A DNA stretch of 64,000 bases from Haloplanus salinus (lineage in GTDB: Archaea > Halobacteriota > Halobacteria > Halobacteriales > Haloferacaceae). The stretch lies in assembly GCF_003336245.1 (NCBI RefSeq), contig NZ_QPHM01000003.1, positions 62,001 through 126,000 of the forward strand. The letters run 5' to 3'. Below, in pieces: positions 55,190-63,408 of this stretch. The notes beneath the pieces are model-generated. The model was not told where the DNA came from. It did no database searches and was given only the letters and a program-made list of their open reading frames with translations. Position 1 is the stretch's first letter; each line of letters begins with the position of its first letter. Both the position numbers and the translations under genes were made by a program.

Positions 55190-55993
55190 ATGCACATGCT
55201 CATACACGTACTCGTCCCTGCAGCCGACGCGATCGAGGCGGTCGGCACCGCACGATTCGCGCTCGACCGATTGATCGGGATCGGTGAGGGCGCGAGTACT
55301 GCGTTCGACTACTACAAAACCCTGGACGAATCGACCGCACGGTATCGCGACCACCCTCGCTACGGTGGGCTCGATCCCGCGCATCGGCTGTCGTCAGTGA
55401 CCGGTGAACAACTGCTGGACGACGCGGTCGAGGCACAGACGACGTGGTTCGTCGAGACCGTCGCGACGCTTCGTGAGAAGCTCGACACGCTCGACCCGGC
55501 CGAGCTGATGGATGATGTCGACCTAGCCCGGTATGACTGCTACCGGCTTGGACAGTTCGCTGGGCCGTCGGTCTGGGTCTACGACGAACACGGCGCCGGG
55601 CTCCATTCCCGGAGTGCAGTCGACCGCTACATCGAGGACCGTGGCTCCGATTCGCTCTGGGTGGTGCCCGCCGACTTTCTCCCCCGGCTGGCCAGTGCCG
55701 TCGACGCCTCGGAGCGGGTCCGAGAGCGAGCGGCGCACCTCTGTGACTCGGAGGCCGTTGCCAGCCTCGCGAACGGACGCAAGCCCGCCGGCGTCGCCGC
55801 TGGCTGTCTATACTTCGCAGCGCGAGAACTGGATGGCTACGGGGCAGTTACGCAGTCGGAGCTCGCGGCGGCCGCTCGAATCTCCGATGTCAGTCTCCAG
55901 CACGTCTGGCAGAATCTCCAGGAACTCGCTCTGCCGGCGTGGCCCACTCCCGAGTCCAGTGCTCGGACCGATACAGAACGGAGGTCCCCATGA
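55190..55993 (+). CDS. Unknown N-terminal domain fused to a TFB-like cyclin repeat
   Basis: 267 residues. The first 165 belong to a haloarchaeal domain I cannot name: MLIHVLVPAADAIEAVGTAR, FDYYKTLDE, VETVATLREKLDTLDPAELM, DCYRLGQFAGPSVWVYDEHG. Residues 170-250 match the second cyclin fold of TFB/TFIIB (SLANGRKPAGVAAGCLYFAA, TQSELAAAARISDVSLQHVW), which in TFB contacts the BRE through its recognition helix. The zinc ribbon, B-finger and first cyclin repeat are absent. Inference: a DNA-binding modulator of transcription with the first domain as sensor. The stop overlaps the next ATG (ATGA), so the zinc-ribbon protein is coupled. Confidence 0.75.
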   Translation: MHMLIHVLVPAADAIEAVGTARFALDRLIGIGEGASTAFDYYKTLDESTARYRDHPRYGGLDPAHRLSSVTGEQLLDDAVEAQTTWFVETVATLREKLDTLDPAELMDDVDLARYDCYRLGQFAGPSVWVYDEHGAGLHSRSAVDRYIEDRGSDSLWVVPADFLPRLASAVDASERVRERAAHLCDSEAVASLANGRKPAGVAAGCLYFAARELDGYGAVTQSELAAAARISDVSLQHVWQNLQELALPAWPTPESSARTDTERRSP

Positions 55994-56226
55994 CTACCGG
56001 AGACTCCTGTCACGAGGGAGGTACGGAGATGATACTTGATCTGGCCGCCGCCGGATGGCAACCGGGAGATCCCTGTCTAGAATGTGGCCACTCGGTCGTT
56101 CACGCCATCGTCCGGGCTGGAGTCACCTTCCGGTCGGATGGGTCGTGGGCGTTGAAGGAGACGCTCGGCGTGTACGAAGCGTTCTGTTCGGAGTGTGACT
56201 GGCTCCCCCCGGTTTACTCTCCGTAA
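55990..56226 (+). CDS. Small zinc-ribbon protein coupled to the TFB-like gene
   Basis: 78 residues. Two CxxC pairs, CLECGH and CSECDW, about 40 residues apart, form a zinc-ribbon. Between them is a beta-rich part (SVVHAIVRAGVTFRSDGSW). The ATG overlaps the stop of the TFB-like gene. The pair could be a two-part regulator or RNA/DNA-binding complex. Not similar to any family I can name. Confidence 0.6.
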   Translation: MTTGDSCHEGGTEMILDLAAAGWQPGDPCLECGHSVVHAIVRAGVTFRSDGSWALKETLGVYEAFCSECDWLPPVYSP

Positions 56227-56375
56227 GACCACTGGCCGTTACACGTCTACTCATGCGGGGCGGGTCGTAAAGTCGACTCAGTGGTGGTTCAAGTCTCAAC
56301 CTGCGAGTTCGTTCTTCCATCAACGGGCAGATGGCATCGGCTCCTGACAGAAACAGCGTGCGAGATGCAGAGGAT

Positions 56376-56700
56376 CTATTCAGCACTGCACTCAACGCCG
56401 GTGATTTCGAAGCGTGCGTCACTGTCAGGCCCCTCAGTCACTCGAATATCCCAGCCGTGCGCGTCGGCAATCTCCTCCACGATATTCAGGCCGAACCCTG
56501 TACCGTCCTTTGTAGTCGAGTACCCTGCCTCAAACACATCCTCGCGCTTACCGGTGGGAACCACGGTCACAGTTACGTCGTCGCCACCGTGCTCAATGGC
56601 GTTGCGATACAGGTTTTCCAGAAGCTGTTGAAGCTGGCTCTGGTCGGCGCGTGTTGTCCGACTAATCTCAACCGAGAGCGTTGCCTACCGGGTGCTCCAC
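56376..56700 (-). pseudogene. Histidine-kinase HATPase fragment
   Basis: The frame encodes QQLLENLYRNAIEHGGDDVT (N box) and, after a deletion of the G1 region, FEAGYSTTKDGTGFGLNIVE (G2 box) followed by EIADAHGWDIRVTEGPDSDA to the stop at 56376. Upstream the frame has an in-frame TAG near 56690. It is a deleted C-terminal part of a kinase. Confidence 0.55.
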
Positions 56701-57069
56701 GAAGAGGCAGGGCAAACACTCTACGATGTTCGAAATCAGCTTAGACATCGAAGCCTGCAGACGACCGAGTGTGTCTACAACCAATTCAAAAAAGTATAGT
56801 GGTGAATTGTTCACACCTGTTGGTAAATCATAGATCGTGAGTAGTTGGGGCTCTCATTGACGTTGGTGTAAATCTAATGAATCGCCATCCAGAGATGCGT
56901 CCCTGCACAAATGGAGGTATTTGTCGCTCTCTGTCTTTCGACTATCGTTGCGATCACCAATTATGAACATGAAAATGAGACTACCCCCGAAAAATTCATA
57001 CTATGAGACTATTTTTATAACACGCTAGCCGACCGGAATACAATACGTTTTCTTCACTATCTCTCGTGG
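56701..57069. other. Intergenic region upstream of the ComB-like gene
   Basis: No gene. It is A/T-rich compared with the rest of the window. A TATA-like tttttataa at 57011-57019 lies about 105 bases upstream of the ATG at 57124, leaving either a leader of about 80 bases or an earlier start at a GTG (57070). Confidence 0.35.
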
Positions 57070-57123
57070 GTGGGATATAGCCCTCATAGTCACAGTAATA
57101 CACCGGATCTTAGAAGATATGGC

Positions 57124-57864
57124 ATGGGTATTCATGCAACTTCGACGACAGAACCGATCCCCGTCGATCAAATGATCCCTGCACGTTCGCAGATCCCCAC
57201 CGACCCCGACCCAGGAAACTACGTCGTTGTTGATGTCACACAGTTCTCAACAACCGTGCCGGAGCTGTTTGCCAACGGGGCAAAATACGTCCACATCACC
57301 GAGAACCGTGGCGAGGAACCCGAATTCCAACAGGAGCATCCAGAGGCAAAGATCGGCGGCGGTTCCGGCCCCGAGTACCGTGGCGAACCCGGCTATGACT
57401 TTTTTAATTCTCCGAGCTTCGTCCAAGATATTCCTCTCGATGGTCGCCCGACGGCAATGACCTCAACGAACGGGGGTAACGCGGTGACGGATCTCCGGTT
57501 AGCCGGCGATGACACCGTCACGGTCTATGTTGGTGGGTTAACCAATAGTGCCGCGCTGGCGGAACATCTCCGGAAACAGACGGAACCGACATACTTTGTC
57601 GCTGCTGGCTCCGACGGAAATCCTTCACCCGAGGACATAGCGGGGGCAATGTATATTGCTCGACATCTCTATGGAGATCCGCCGACTGATCACCACCGGA
57701 CGATCTACCGTGAGATAGTCGAGTATTCGAAGGGAGCCAAGTACGAACACAAACCACAGATCAAACAAACTGACCTCTATGAATACGCCCTAAATTTCGA
57801 CAGTCGTAATGTTATCCCGAAGCTGGAGGGTCAGAAGCTCTACGACGTGTCAGAGGGCGAGTGA
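57124..57864 (+). CDS. 2-phosphosulfolactate phosphatase (ComB)-like protein
   Basis: 246 residues from ATG 57124. ComB-family features: VVVDVTQFSTTVPELFANGA near the N-terminus (matching the D-V-x-R/Q-x-S/T-T-x-x-x-A/L-x-NGA signature), a central GEPGYDFFNSPS and RPTAMTSTNGGNAVTDL, and a C-terminal AGAMYIARHLYGDP. ComB hydrolyses 2-phospho-3-sulfolactate in coenzyme M synthesis; haloarchaea do not make methane, so the natural substrate here is unknown. The stop overlaps the PHP gene start (TGATG), showing translational coupling. First gene of a compact set with a PHP phosphoesterase and an ECF transporter. Confidence 0.75.
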   Translation: MGIHATSTTEPIPVDQMIPARSQIPTDPDPGNYVVVDVTQFSTTVPELFANGAKYVHITENRGEEPEFQQEHPEAKIGGGSGPEYRGEPGYDFFNSPSFVQDIPLDGRPTAMTSTNGGNAVTDLRLAGDDTVTVYVGGLTNSAALAEHLRKQTEPTYFVAAGSDGNPSPEDIAGAMYIARHLYGDPPTDHHRTIYREIVEYSKGAKYEHKPQIKQTDLYEYALNFDSRNVIPKLEGQKLYDVSEGE

Positions 57865-58634
57865 TGCAAACGGATATCCACACACATACGACGTTCTCCG
57901 ACGGGTCAGACCTGTCCGCAATGATCGATGCGGCCGAGACGGCAGGGCTTGACGCGCTTGGACTCACCGATCACTGTATTGTAACCGACGACGCCTTCGG
58001 TCGCCGTGCGACATACGACCTCGTCAAAACGTACGAGCAGCGTCGGGAGGCTGTGGACGCTGCCCGCGAAGAGACGACCCTTACGCTGTACGACGCTGCT
58101 GAGGTGAGTTACGTTGCCAGTGAGGCGGACGCGATCCGGGAATTTCTGTCGACAGCTGACTTCGAGTACACCATTGGCAGCGTCCACTTTGCCGATCAGT
58201 ATGACTACACCGCTAACGCGCAGTACGCCGAGGCGGAGGACGAGACGTGCCGAGCGGCGGTCGAACGCTACTACGACGCCGTCGTTGAGCTCGTTGAATC
58301 CGAACTGTTCGACGTGCTCGGTCATCTCGACCTACCCGAACGACTACCCACCCTGCGTGGGTTCTCAATCCCCGACGACTACGAGCGCGTCGCCGCCGCA
58401 CTGGCGGACTCCCGAACGGTTCCTGAAATCAATGCCGGTCGAGTGAATCGATCGCTGAACCGGGTGCACCCGGATCCGGGGATGATCGCTTCGTTCTCCA
58501 ATCACGGTATCAAATTCGTCCTCGGCACCGACAGTCACAGGCCCGACGAAATCGTTACACGAGTGCCGGCTCTCGAAGCGGTCGTCGATCGGTCGACGAT
58601 CGATATAATCGAATTCGATTCTCTTCTGTCGTAG
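57864..58634 (+). CDS. PHP-domain phosphoesterase (HisJ/PolC-like)
   Basis: 256 residues. The PHP metal motifs are complete: DIHTHTTFSDG at the start (H-x-H), LGLTDHC (third His), the Glu in AAEVSYV, IGSVHFAD (further His), LGHLDLPERLP and LGTDSHRPDE (Asp and His near the end). Family members are metal-dependent phosphatases such as histidinol-phosphate phosphatase. It overlaps the ComB-like gene by one base (TGATG). Inference: a second phosphatase step on the same compound. Confidence 0.85.
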   Translation: MQTDIHTHTTFSDGSDLSAMIDAAETAGLDALGLTDHCIVTDDAFGRRATYDLVKTYEQRREAVDAAREETTLTLYDAAEVSYVASEADAIREFLSTADFEYTIGSVHFADQYDYTANAQYAEAEDETCRAAVERYYDAVVELVESELFDVLGHLDLPERLPTLRGFSIPDDYERVAAALADSRTVPEINAGRVNRSLNRVHPDPGMIASFSNHGIKFVLGTDSHRPDEIVTRVPALEAVVDRSTIDIIEFDSLLS

Positions 58635-58780
58635 CGGATGTGACTGCCGTGGTCGTATCTGTACCACCGTTCGCTGGGAGTATCAGCCGTATGTATATAC
58701 GCAACTATGAGCTCTATTGCATCAAAATAGGATTATTGCTGTGTTTGCTCTCTTATGATCGTTCTGAATCGGGATAGAAA

Positions 58781-58790
58781 TCACATATAA
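58781..58790 (+). promoter_or_regulatory. TATA-box candidate for the ECF genes
   Basis: cacatataag lies 36-45 bases before the ATG at 58826, in a 190-base A/T-rich gap after the PHP gene. The ECF genes may thus have their own promoter in addition to read-through. Confidence 0.4.
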
Positions 58791-58825
58791 GCGATTAAAA
58801 TGGATTCTCTACCGTTTGCACCTGC

Positions 58826-59689
58826 ATGGCAAGCTACACATCGGCTGAGTCGCGCAGTCCGTTCAGCTTCGACCACAGGGACATGATGGCGTTCATACTC
58901 ATCATGTCTCTGCATGGTATGCAAAGTATGATCACGGAGCTATTACCGAGTATATCCGGGGTGCTGGACGTCCAGATCGGACCGTTCTGGTTCGTCGCAA
59001 TGTCGGTAGCACTGTTGTTCCGGTCGTTCTGGGCGTGTCTGGCAATTCCCGTTGGGATCACCGTCTTCGGTGAGATCCTGATCGGGGACTTCAACGCCCT
59101 TGGGACGGTCGAAGGGCTAATCGTGATCACTCTGTCGTGGTTCTTTGCAATGTCGCTCATCACGGATCCGATGGATCCGAAACAGATCGCTGTGGTCGGC
59201 TTCATAGCGAAGGCCATGGAAGAGATCGGTGCGTGGTTCATCGACGTCGGGAAATTCTACGTTGGTGTCGAAGAGATCGACGCAATTGCGTGGCTACCCG
59301 AAACCGTCTGGGTGACTGAGGGTGTCGGTGCGTTCACCCAGATCATCGTTGCCGGGATCATCTTTGGGGCGATCCCGACCTACTTCCTCTACCCACGGCT
59401 GCGTGGGAAGATCGAACCGCTGCTGGGGATGACGCCTGTCGAAGGCCGTGACGGCCCAATGTTCACGCGCACCTCGGCGAAGCGATTGCTCGCGTGGGTA
59501 GTGTTCCTCCCGTTGGCCTTCGTCATCGAGGCCTTCAGCGAGACCAGCGGTGGACTCATCACCTTCACCCCGCAGTTCGTCGAGACCTACGGCCAAGAGT
59601 TCCTGTTCGTCCCGATTCTGGCCGCCGCGGTGGTCGCCTTCAGCGTGGTCGCCTACCGTCAGCGCAAGACGGACTCGCTGAACAACTAA
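58826..59689 (+). CDS. Candidate ECF transporter S component
   Basis: 287 residues with about seven hydrophobic segments, e.g. SMITELLPSISGVLDVQIG, FWFVAMSVALLFRSFWACLA, TVEGLIVITLSWFFAMSLI and GVGAFTQIIVAGIIFGAIPT. The size and layout are those of a substrate-binding S component, and the fused ECF ATPases start 22 bases downstream. It does not clearly match any S family I know (RibU, ThiT, BioY, NikM), so the substrate is unknown. The alternative is an unrelated membrane partner of the complex. Confidence 0.6.
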   Translation: MASYTSAESRSPFSFDHRDMMAFILIMSLHGMQSMITELLPSISGVLDVQIGPFWFVAMSVALLFRSFWACLAIPVGITVFGEILIGDFNALGTVEGLIVITLSWFFAMSLITDPMDPKQIAVVGFIAKAMEEIGAWFIDVGKFYVGVEEIDAIAWLPETVWVTEGVGAFTQIIVAGIIFGAIPTYFLYPRLRGKIEPLLGMTPVEGRDGPMFTRTSAKRLLAWVVFLPLAFVIEAFSETSGGLITFTPQFVETYGQEFLFVPILAAAVVAFSVVAYRQRKTDSLNN

Positions 59690-59711
59690 CTGGCTGCCGA
59701 TTTTTTATTTT

Positions 59712-61526
59712 ATGAGCGCACACAGCATCATCGTTGACGACCTGACATTCCAGTACCCCGGTGGCGACGAATCGGTCCTACGGGGGGCGGATCTGCGTAT
59801 CGATTCGGGCGAGTTCACCGCTGTCGTCGGCGGGAACGGCAGCGGGAAAACGACGCTCTGTAAAACGTTCAACGGACTGATTCCCCACTTTTTCGACGGG
59901 ACGTTCGAGGGGTCAGTCCGTGTCGGCGGCACTGACACCCGCGAGTCCAATGTCGGGGAGCTCTCCCGTCAGGTTGGCTACGTGTTCCAGGACTTCGAAA
60001 ACCAACTCGTCCAAGAGACGGTACGAGACGACGTCGAGTTTGCACCGCTGAACTACGGGTTCGACGACTATGAGGAACGGGCCACACGTGCTCTCGAGAT
60101 GGTTGGCCTCGCCGGGCTCGAAGATCGGTTCATTTGGGAATTAAGCGGTGGCCAGCAACACCTCGTTGCACTTGCGGGAGTCCTTGCGATGGATCCCGAA
60201 TTCGTATTGGTTGACGAACCGGCTGCCCAACTAGACCCACGAAACGCCCGCGAGGCATACGAACGACTCCGCTGGCTGCACGAAGAGCGAAATAAGACGA
60301 TCGTCGTGATCGAACACCACTCGGAATTCATAGCGGAGTATTGCGACGAGATGGTGTTGGTCTCGGACGGCAGTGTCGCCTGGAAGGAGCCAGTTAGGAT
60401 CGGTCTCAATCGACTCGACGATCTGCATGCGGAAAATATTCATCCACCACAGGTCACCCAGATCGCCGATGCTGTCCCCGCCAGGATGGCGACTGTCTCG
60501 GGTGACCGCTATCCGGTGACCGTTGAGGAGGCTGAATCGGCGCTGCCGAACGAAGACCGATCGGTGACGACCGAGCCGGCACCAGACAGTCGATCAAGTG
60601 GGATAGCAGCCGATAACGACGACCGTGCATCGGTCATCACGCTCCGGAACGTCGGTCACGGATACCCGACGCTTCGCGAAGGGCACAACCAGGTACTCGA
60701 GGGGTTAGACCTCGATCTGTACGCAGGCGACCGCGTTGCACTCGTCGGGGCGAACGGGTCGGGAAAATCGACGCTACTTCGCCTGCTTACTGGTCTCGAG
60801 TCACCGGATGAAGGCACGGTTACCGTGTTGGGGCAGGAGACGAACGACGCATTGCCCGAAGAACTCGCGGACGACACGGTCTACATTCACCAGAATCCGG
60901 AGAAGATGTTCGTCGAGGATACTGTGCGTAAGGATATCGGCTACTATCTCAAAAATCGTGGTACGGACGATGTCGAAGATCGTGTTGAGGAAATACTGAC
61001 GTACCTTGATCTGGAGGAACTGGCCGATCGCGACGGGCGACTAATGAGCCTGGGCCAGCAGCGGCGCGCCTCGCTTGGGATCGGATTAGCGACCGATCCA
61101 ACGGTCGTTTTGCTCGACGAACCGACCGGAAGTCTCGATCTACAGAGCCGCCAAGAGGTTACAGGGATCCTCCAGAAAGCCGAGAGCCGCGTCGAGACGG
61201 TCGTCATCGCGTCCCATGATCTTCAACTGGTCGCTGAGTGGGCCGATCGGGTGATCGTGCTTGACGAGGGGAACGTGATTGCGGATGCGCTGCCGAAAAC
61301 GGTGTTCGACGATTCCGAACTCCTCGCGGCGGCAGACCTCAGGCAGCCGCAAGTGGTCGCGTTGAGCGAGCGGCTCGGGTTTGATTCGCCGGTACTCACT
61401 ACTGACGCGATGGTTGAAGCGATTACGAAAGAAACGGATTCGGCTATCGCACCTGCAATCGACGAGGATAGAGTACCCGACAGCGAGACCCCGAACGGAG
61501 CCCAGAGGCCCATGGAGGAACAATGA
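59712..61526 (+). CDS. ECF transporter ATPase, fused EcfA-EcfA'
   Basis: 604 residues with two ABC domains. Domain 1: Walker A GGNGSGKTTLC (residues 40-50), Q-loop VFQDFENQLV, signature ELSGGQQHLVALAG, Walker B VLVDEPAAQLDPRN. Domain 2: Walker A GANGSGKSTLL (about 345), signature MSLGQQRRASLGIG, Walker B VLLDEPTGSLDLQ. Between them is a polar linker (about 270-310). ECF modules normally use two separate ATPases; the fused form is frequent in archaea. The stop overlaps EcfT (ATGA), so translation is coupled. Confidence 0.92.
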   Translation: MSAHSIIVDDLTFQYPGGDESVLRGADLRIDSGEFTAVVGGNGSGKTTLCKTFNGLIPHFFDGTFEGSVRVGGTDTRESNVGELSRQVGYVFQDFENQLVQETVRDDVEFAPLNYGFDDYEERATRALEMVGLAGLEDRFIWELSGGQQHLVALAGVLAMDPEFVLVDEPAAQLDPRNAREAYERLRWLHEERNKTIVVIEHHSEFIAEYCDEMVLVSDGSVAWKEPVRIGLNRLDDLHAENIHPPQVTQIADAVPARMATVSGDRYPVTVEEAESALPNEDRSVTTEPAPDSRSSGIAADNDDRASVITLRNVGHGYPTLREGHNQVLEGLDLDLYAGDRVALVGANGSGKSTLLRLLTGLESPDEGTVTVLGQETNDALPEELADDTVYIHQNPEKMFVEDTVRKDIGYYLKNRGTDDVEDRVEEILTYLDLEELADRDGRLMSLGQQRRASLGIGLATDPTVVLLDEPTGSLDLQSRQEVTGILQKAESRVETVVIASHDLQLVAEWADRVIVLDEGNVIADALPKTVFDDSELLAAADLRQPQVVALSERLGFDSPVLTTDAMVEAITKETDSAIAPAIDEDRVPDSETPNGAQRPMEEQ

Positions 61527-62482
61527 GTTATCTCGACGCCCTTACCGATATCTCGATCGCCGATCTCAAGGTCGACTTGATGCGGACGGCCTACGACAAC
61601 GAGGACGCCTTGCTGAACACGTTCGATCCACGGGTAGTGCTGTTGTGGACGATACTGTTCATGATCATTCCGTGGTTATTCTACGATACGCTGTCCCTGG
61701 TCGTACTGCTGGCGGCAGCGTTCGTTCTTGCAGCCCTCTCACAGGTGAGCAAGTATCTGCTCGCATTGCTCCTGTTCGGCCAGCTCACAAACATTGGCTT
61801 CTTTGTCGTATTGGTCCCGCTGATGGGTGGATTGCTCACCGGGTGGGGATACCTCGGTAGCAATTCCTCACGATTGGTCGACGGAGTCGTAGCACTTGAT
61901 CCGTCGGTGTTCGTTGAGGCTAGCGGTATTGTTGCCGGTGCTGTCGGGGAGGGGATCAACACGGCACTGACAAGTCAGCAGGCCGGGATCGACGCCGTCG
62001 GTGCCGTCGTGCCGTTTTTCCTCAAGCTTACCATCATCTCGGTGATCAGCTTAGCAGTCTTCTCAGCGATGAGCCCCCAAAAAATCAGTCAAGGAATGCT
62101 CCGGCTTGGGGTCCCTCGCCAGCTTACGTTTGCAATCGCCTACGGCTACCGAATGATGCCGCTGCTCGTTGAGGAGTATCACGCACTTATCAATTCGTTC
62201 CGGCTTCGAAGCAAAGTTCCCGAAGACAAGGGTATACTGAATTGGCGGTATTTGTACTACCTGCTGAAACTTTCCATCAAAGCGTTCTATCCGCTCATTT
62301 TCAATGTCGCTAAACGCTCTCGGGTCACTGTCGAAGCGATGGAAACGAAGGGATTTTCTCAGTCTCTGGGCGACCCGAAAAGCCGCGAACTACGAACTGA
62401 CGATATGATGATTCGGACCCGTGATGTTTCGTTCGTCTTCGGTTCGTTGTTGTTTGTTTTGGGGGTTTGGATGTTCCTCTGA
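61523..62482 (+). CDS. ecfT: ECF transporter transmembrane component EcfT
   Basis: 319 residues. Membrane helices are at about 35-75, 85-120, 165-195 and near the end, plus the cytoplasmic coupling region containing SFRLRSKVPEDKGI and AKRSRVTVEAMETKGF, the site of the two conserved Arg motifs that contact the ATPases. The CbiQ/EcfT topology is complete. Starts within the stop of the ATPase gene (ATGA overlap). With the S component and ATPases it makes a complete ECF importer. Confidence 0.85.
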   Translation: MSYLDALTDISIADLKVDLMRTAYDNEDALLNTFDPRVVLLWTILFMIIPWLFYDTLSLVVLLAAAFVLAALSQVSKYLLALLLFGQLTNIGFFVVLVPLMGGLLTGWGYLGSNSSRLVDGVVALDPSVFVEASGIVAGAVGEGINTALTSQQAGIDAVGAVVPFFLKLTIISVISLAVFSAMSPQKISQGMLRLGVPRQLTFAIAYGYRMMPLLVEEYHALINSFRLRSKVPEDKGILNWRYLYYLLKLSIKAFYPLIFNVAKRSRVTVEAMETKGFSQSLGDPKSRELRTDDMMIRTRDVSFVFGSLLFVLGVWMFL

Positions 62483-62801
62483 TCACTCTGCGCTCAGTTA
62501 TTAATAATTAAAAACGTACTATCCTACATTTTCGCCTGGATCGTAGTAGAACTCACGTGTGTCGTTCGTTTATATAGTTTAGACTGCTCACGGAAAAGTC
62601 AATTATTACTGTTATATGTCCAGATGGTTACTTGCAGCCACCCGTTTAAGCTGTCCACTGACTTTTCTGTACTGACTTGCTCTGACCGAAGCAACGTGCA
62701 AGATATGCGCTGTGCATCTTGCACGGCGTTAAGGAAGTTCGTCGAATTTGGTATTTGAACTCGGGAGTCCACAACTCGCATCTTCAGACTTGACGCACCA
62801 C
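62483..62801. other. Intergenic region with a long inverted repeat
   Basis: No gene. cgtgcaagat (62695-62704) pairs perfectly with atcttgcacg (62716-62725) around an 11-base loop. Upstream are A/T-rich patches (taataattaaaaac near 62500, tttatatag near 62569). A terminator for the ECF operon or a small element relic are both possible. Confidence 0.35.
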
Positions 62802-63233
62802 TCAGGGCGAATCGGCGAGTTCCTCGCGGAGGATGGTTCGATGGCAGCGTTTCGTCTCGGTGTTCTCGTCACAGACGAGCACGAGATCCTCACCATCCAG
62901 CAACCGGGTGCGGAGGGCCTCGAAGGCCGTTTGTGCATCGTCGTCCGTGTTCAGGTGCTCACGATACCGCTGTTCGAAGTCGATATCGTCCCACGCCGTG
63001 TTGTGTGCTTCTGCATCGCTGAGCCCATCCGCCTCAAGCTCCTCGGTCCGTCGTTTGATCTGCTCGAGCAGGGTTTGTGGTGGGCCCAGTGCTGGGTGGT
63101 TCCCGTCGACAGCCGGAGCGAACCAGGACATTGGCGATCTGACGACTCCGACCAAGGCTGCTTGATCGGGTAGGTCTACTAAGTCGTGCTGGAGCGCAGC
63201 GACGTAGGTGTCCTGCAGTGTTCCCCGCGTCAT
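62802..63233 (-). CDS. DUF488-family protein
   Basis: 143 residues from ATG 63233. The family's C-terminal motif is LVLVCDENTETKRCHRTILR (C-x-E-x-x-x-x-x-CHR), here with the two Cys and the His-Arg; the N-terminal part has VDLPDQAALVGVVRSPMSWF, and the middle has WDDIDFEQRYREHL. DUF488 proteins are of unknown function, often with conserved Cys that may bind metal or act in catalysis. Divergent from the PCNA-like gene. Confidence 0.75.
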   Translation of the reverse strand: MTRGTLQDTYVAALQHDLVDLPDQAALVGVVRSPMSWFAPAVDGNHPALGPPQTLLEQIKRRTEELEADGLSDAEAHNTAWDDIDFEQRYREHLNTDDDAQTAFEALRTRLLDGEDLVLVCDENTETKRCHRTILREELADSP

Positions 63234-63408
63234 GTTTCGAGGTAGTTCGTAATCGGCCTTCAAATCAGTCGCAGCGCGGCTTCTTGCTTACCTTGGCGTA
63301 TTCGCGAATTTACCGTCCCGAAGGGGGTGAGGGAGAGTTGGAGTCGACACGGTACCGCTCCAATCGACTCTTACCTCTCACTCTTAGTTGCTGCTCTTAC
63401 CACCAACC

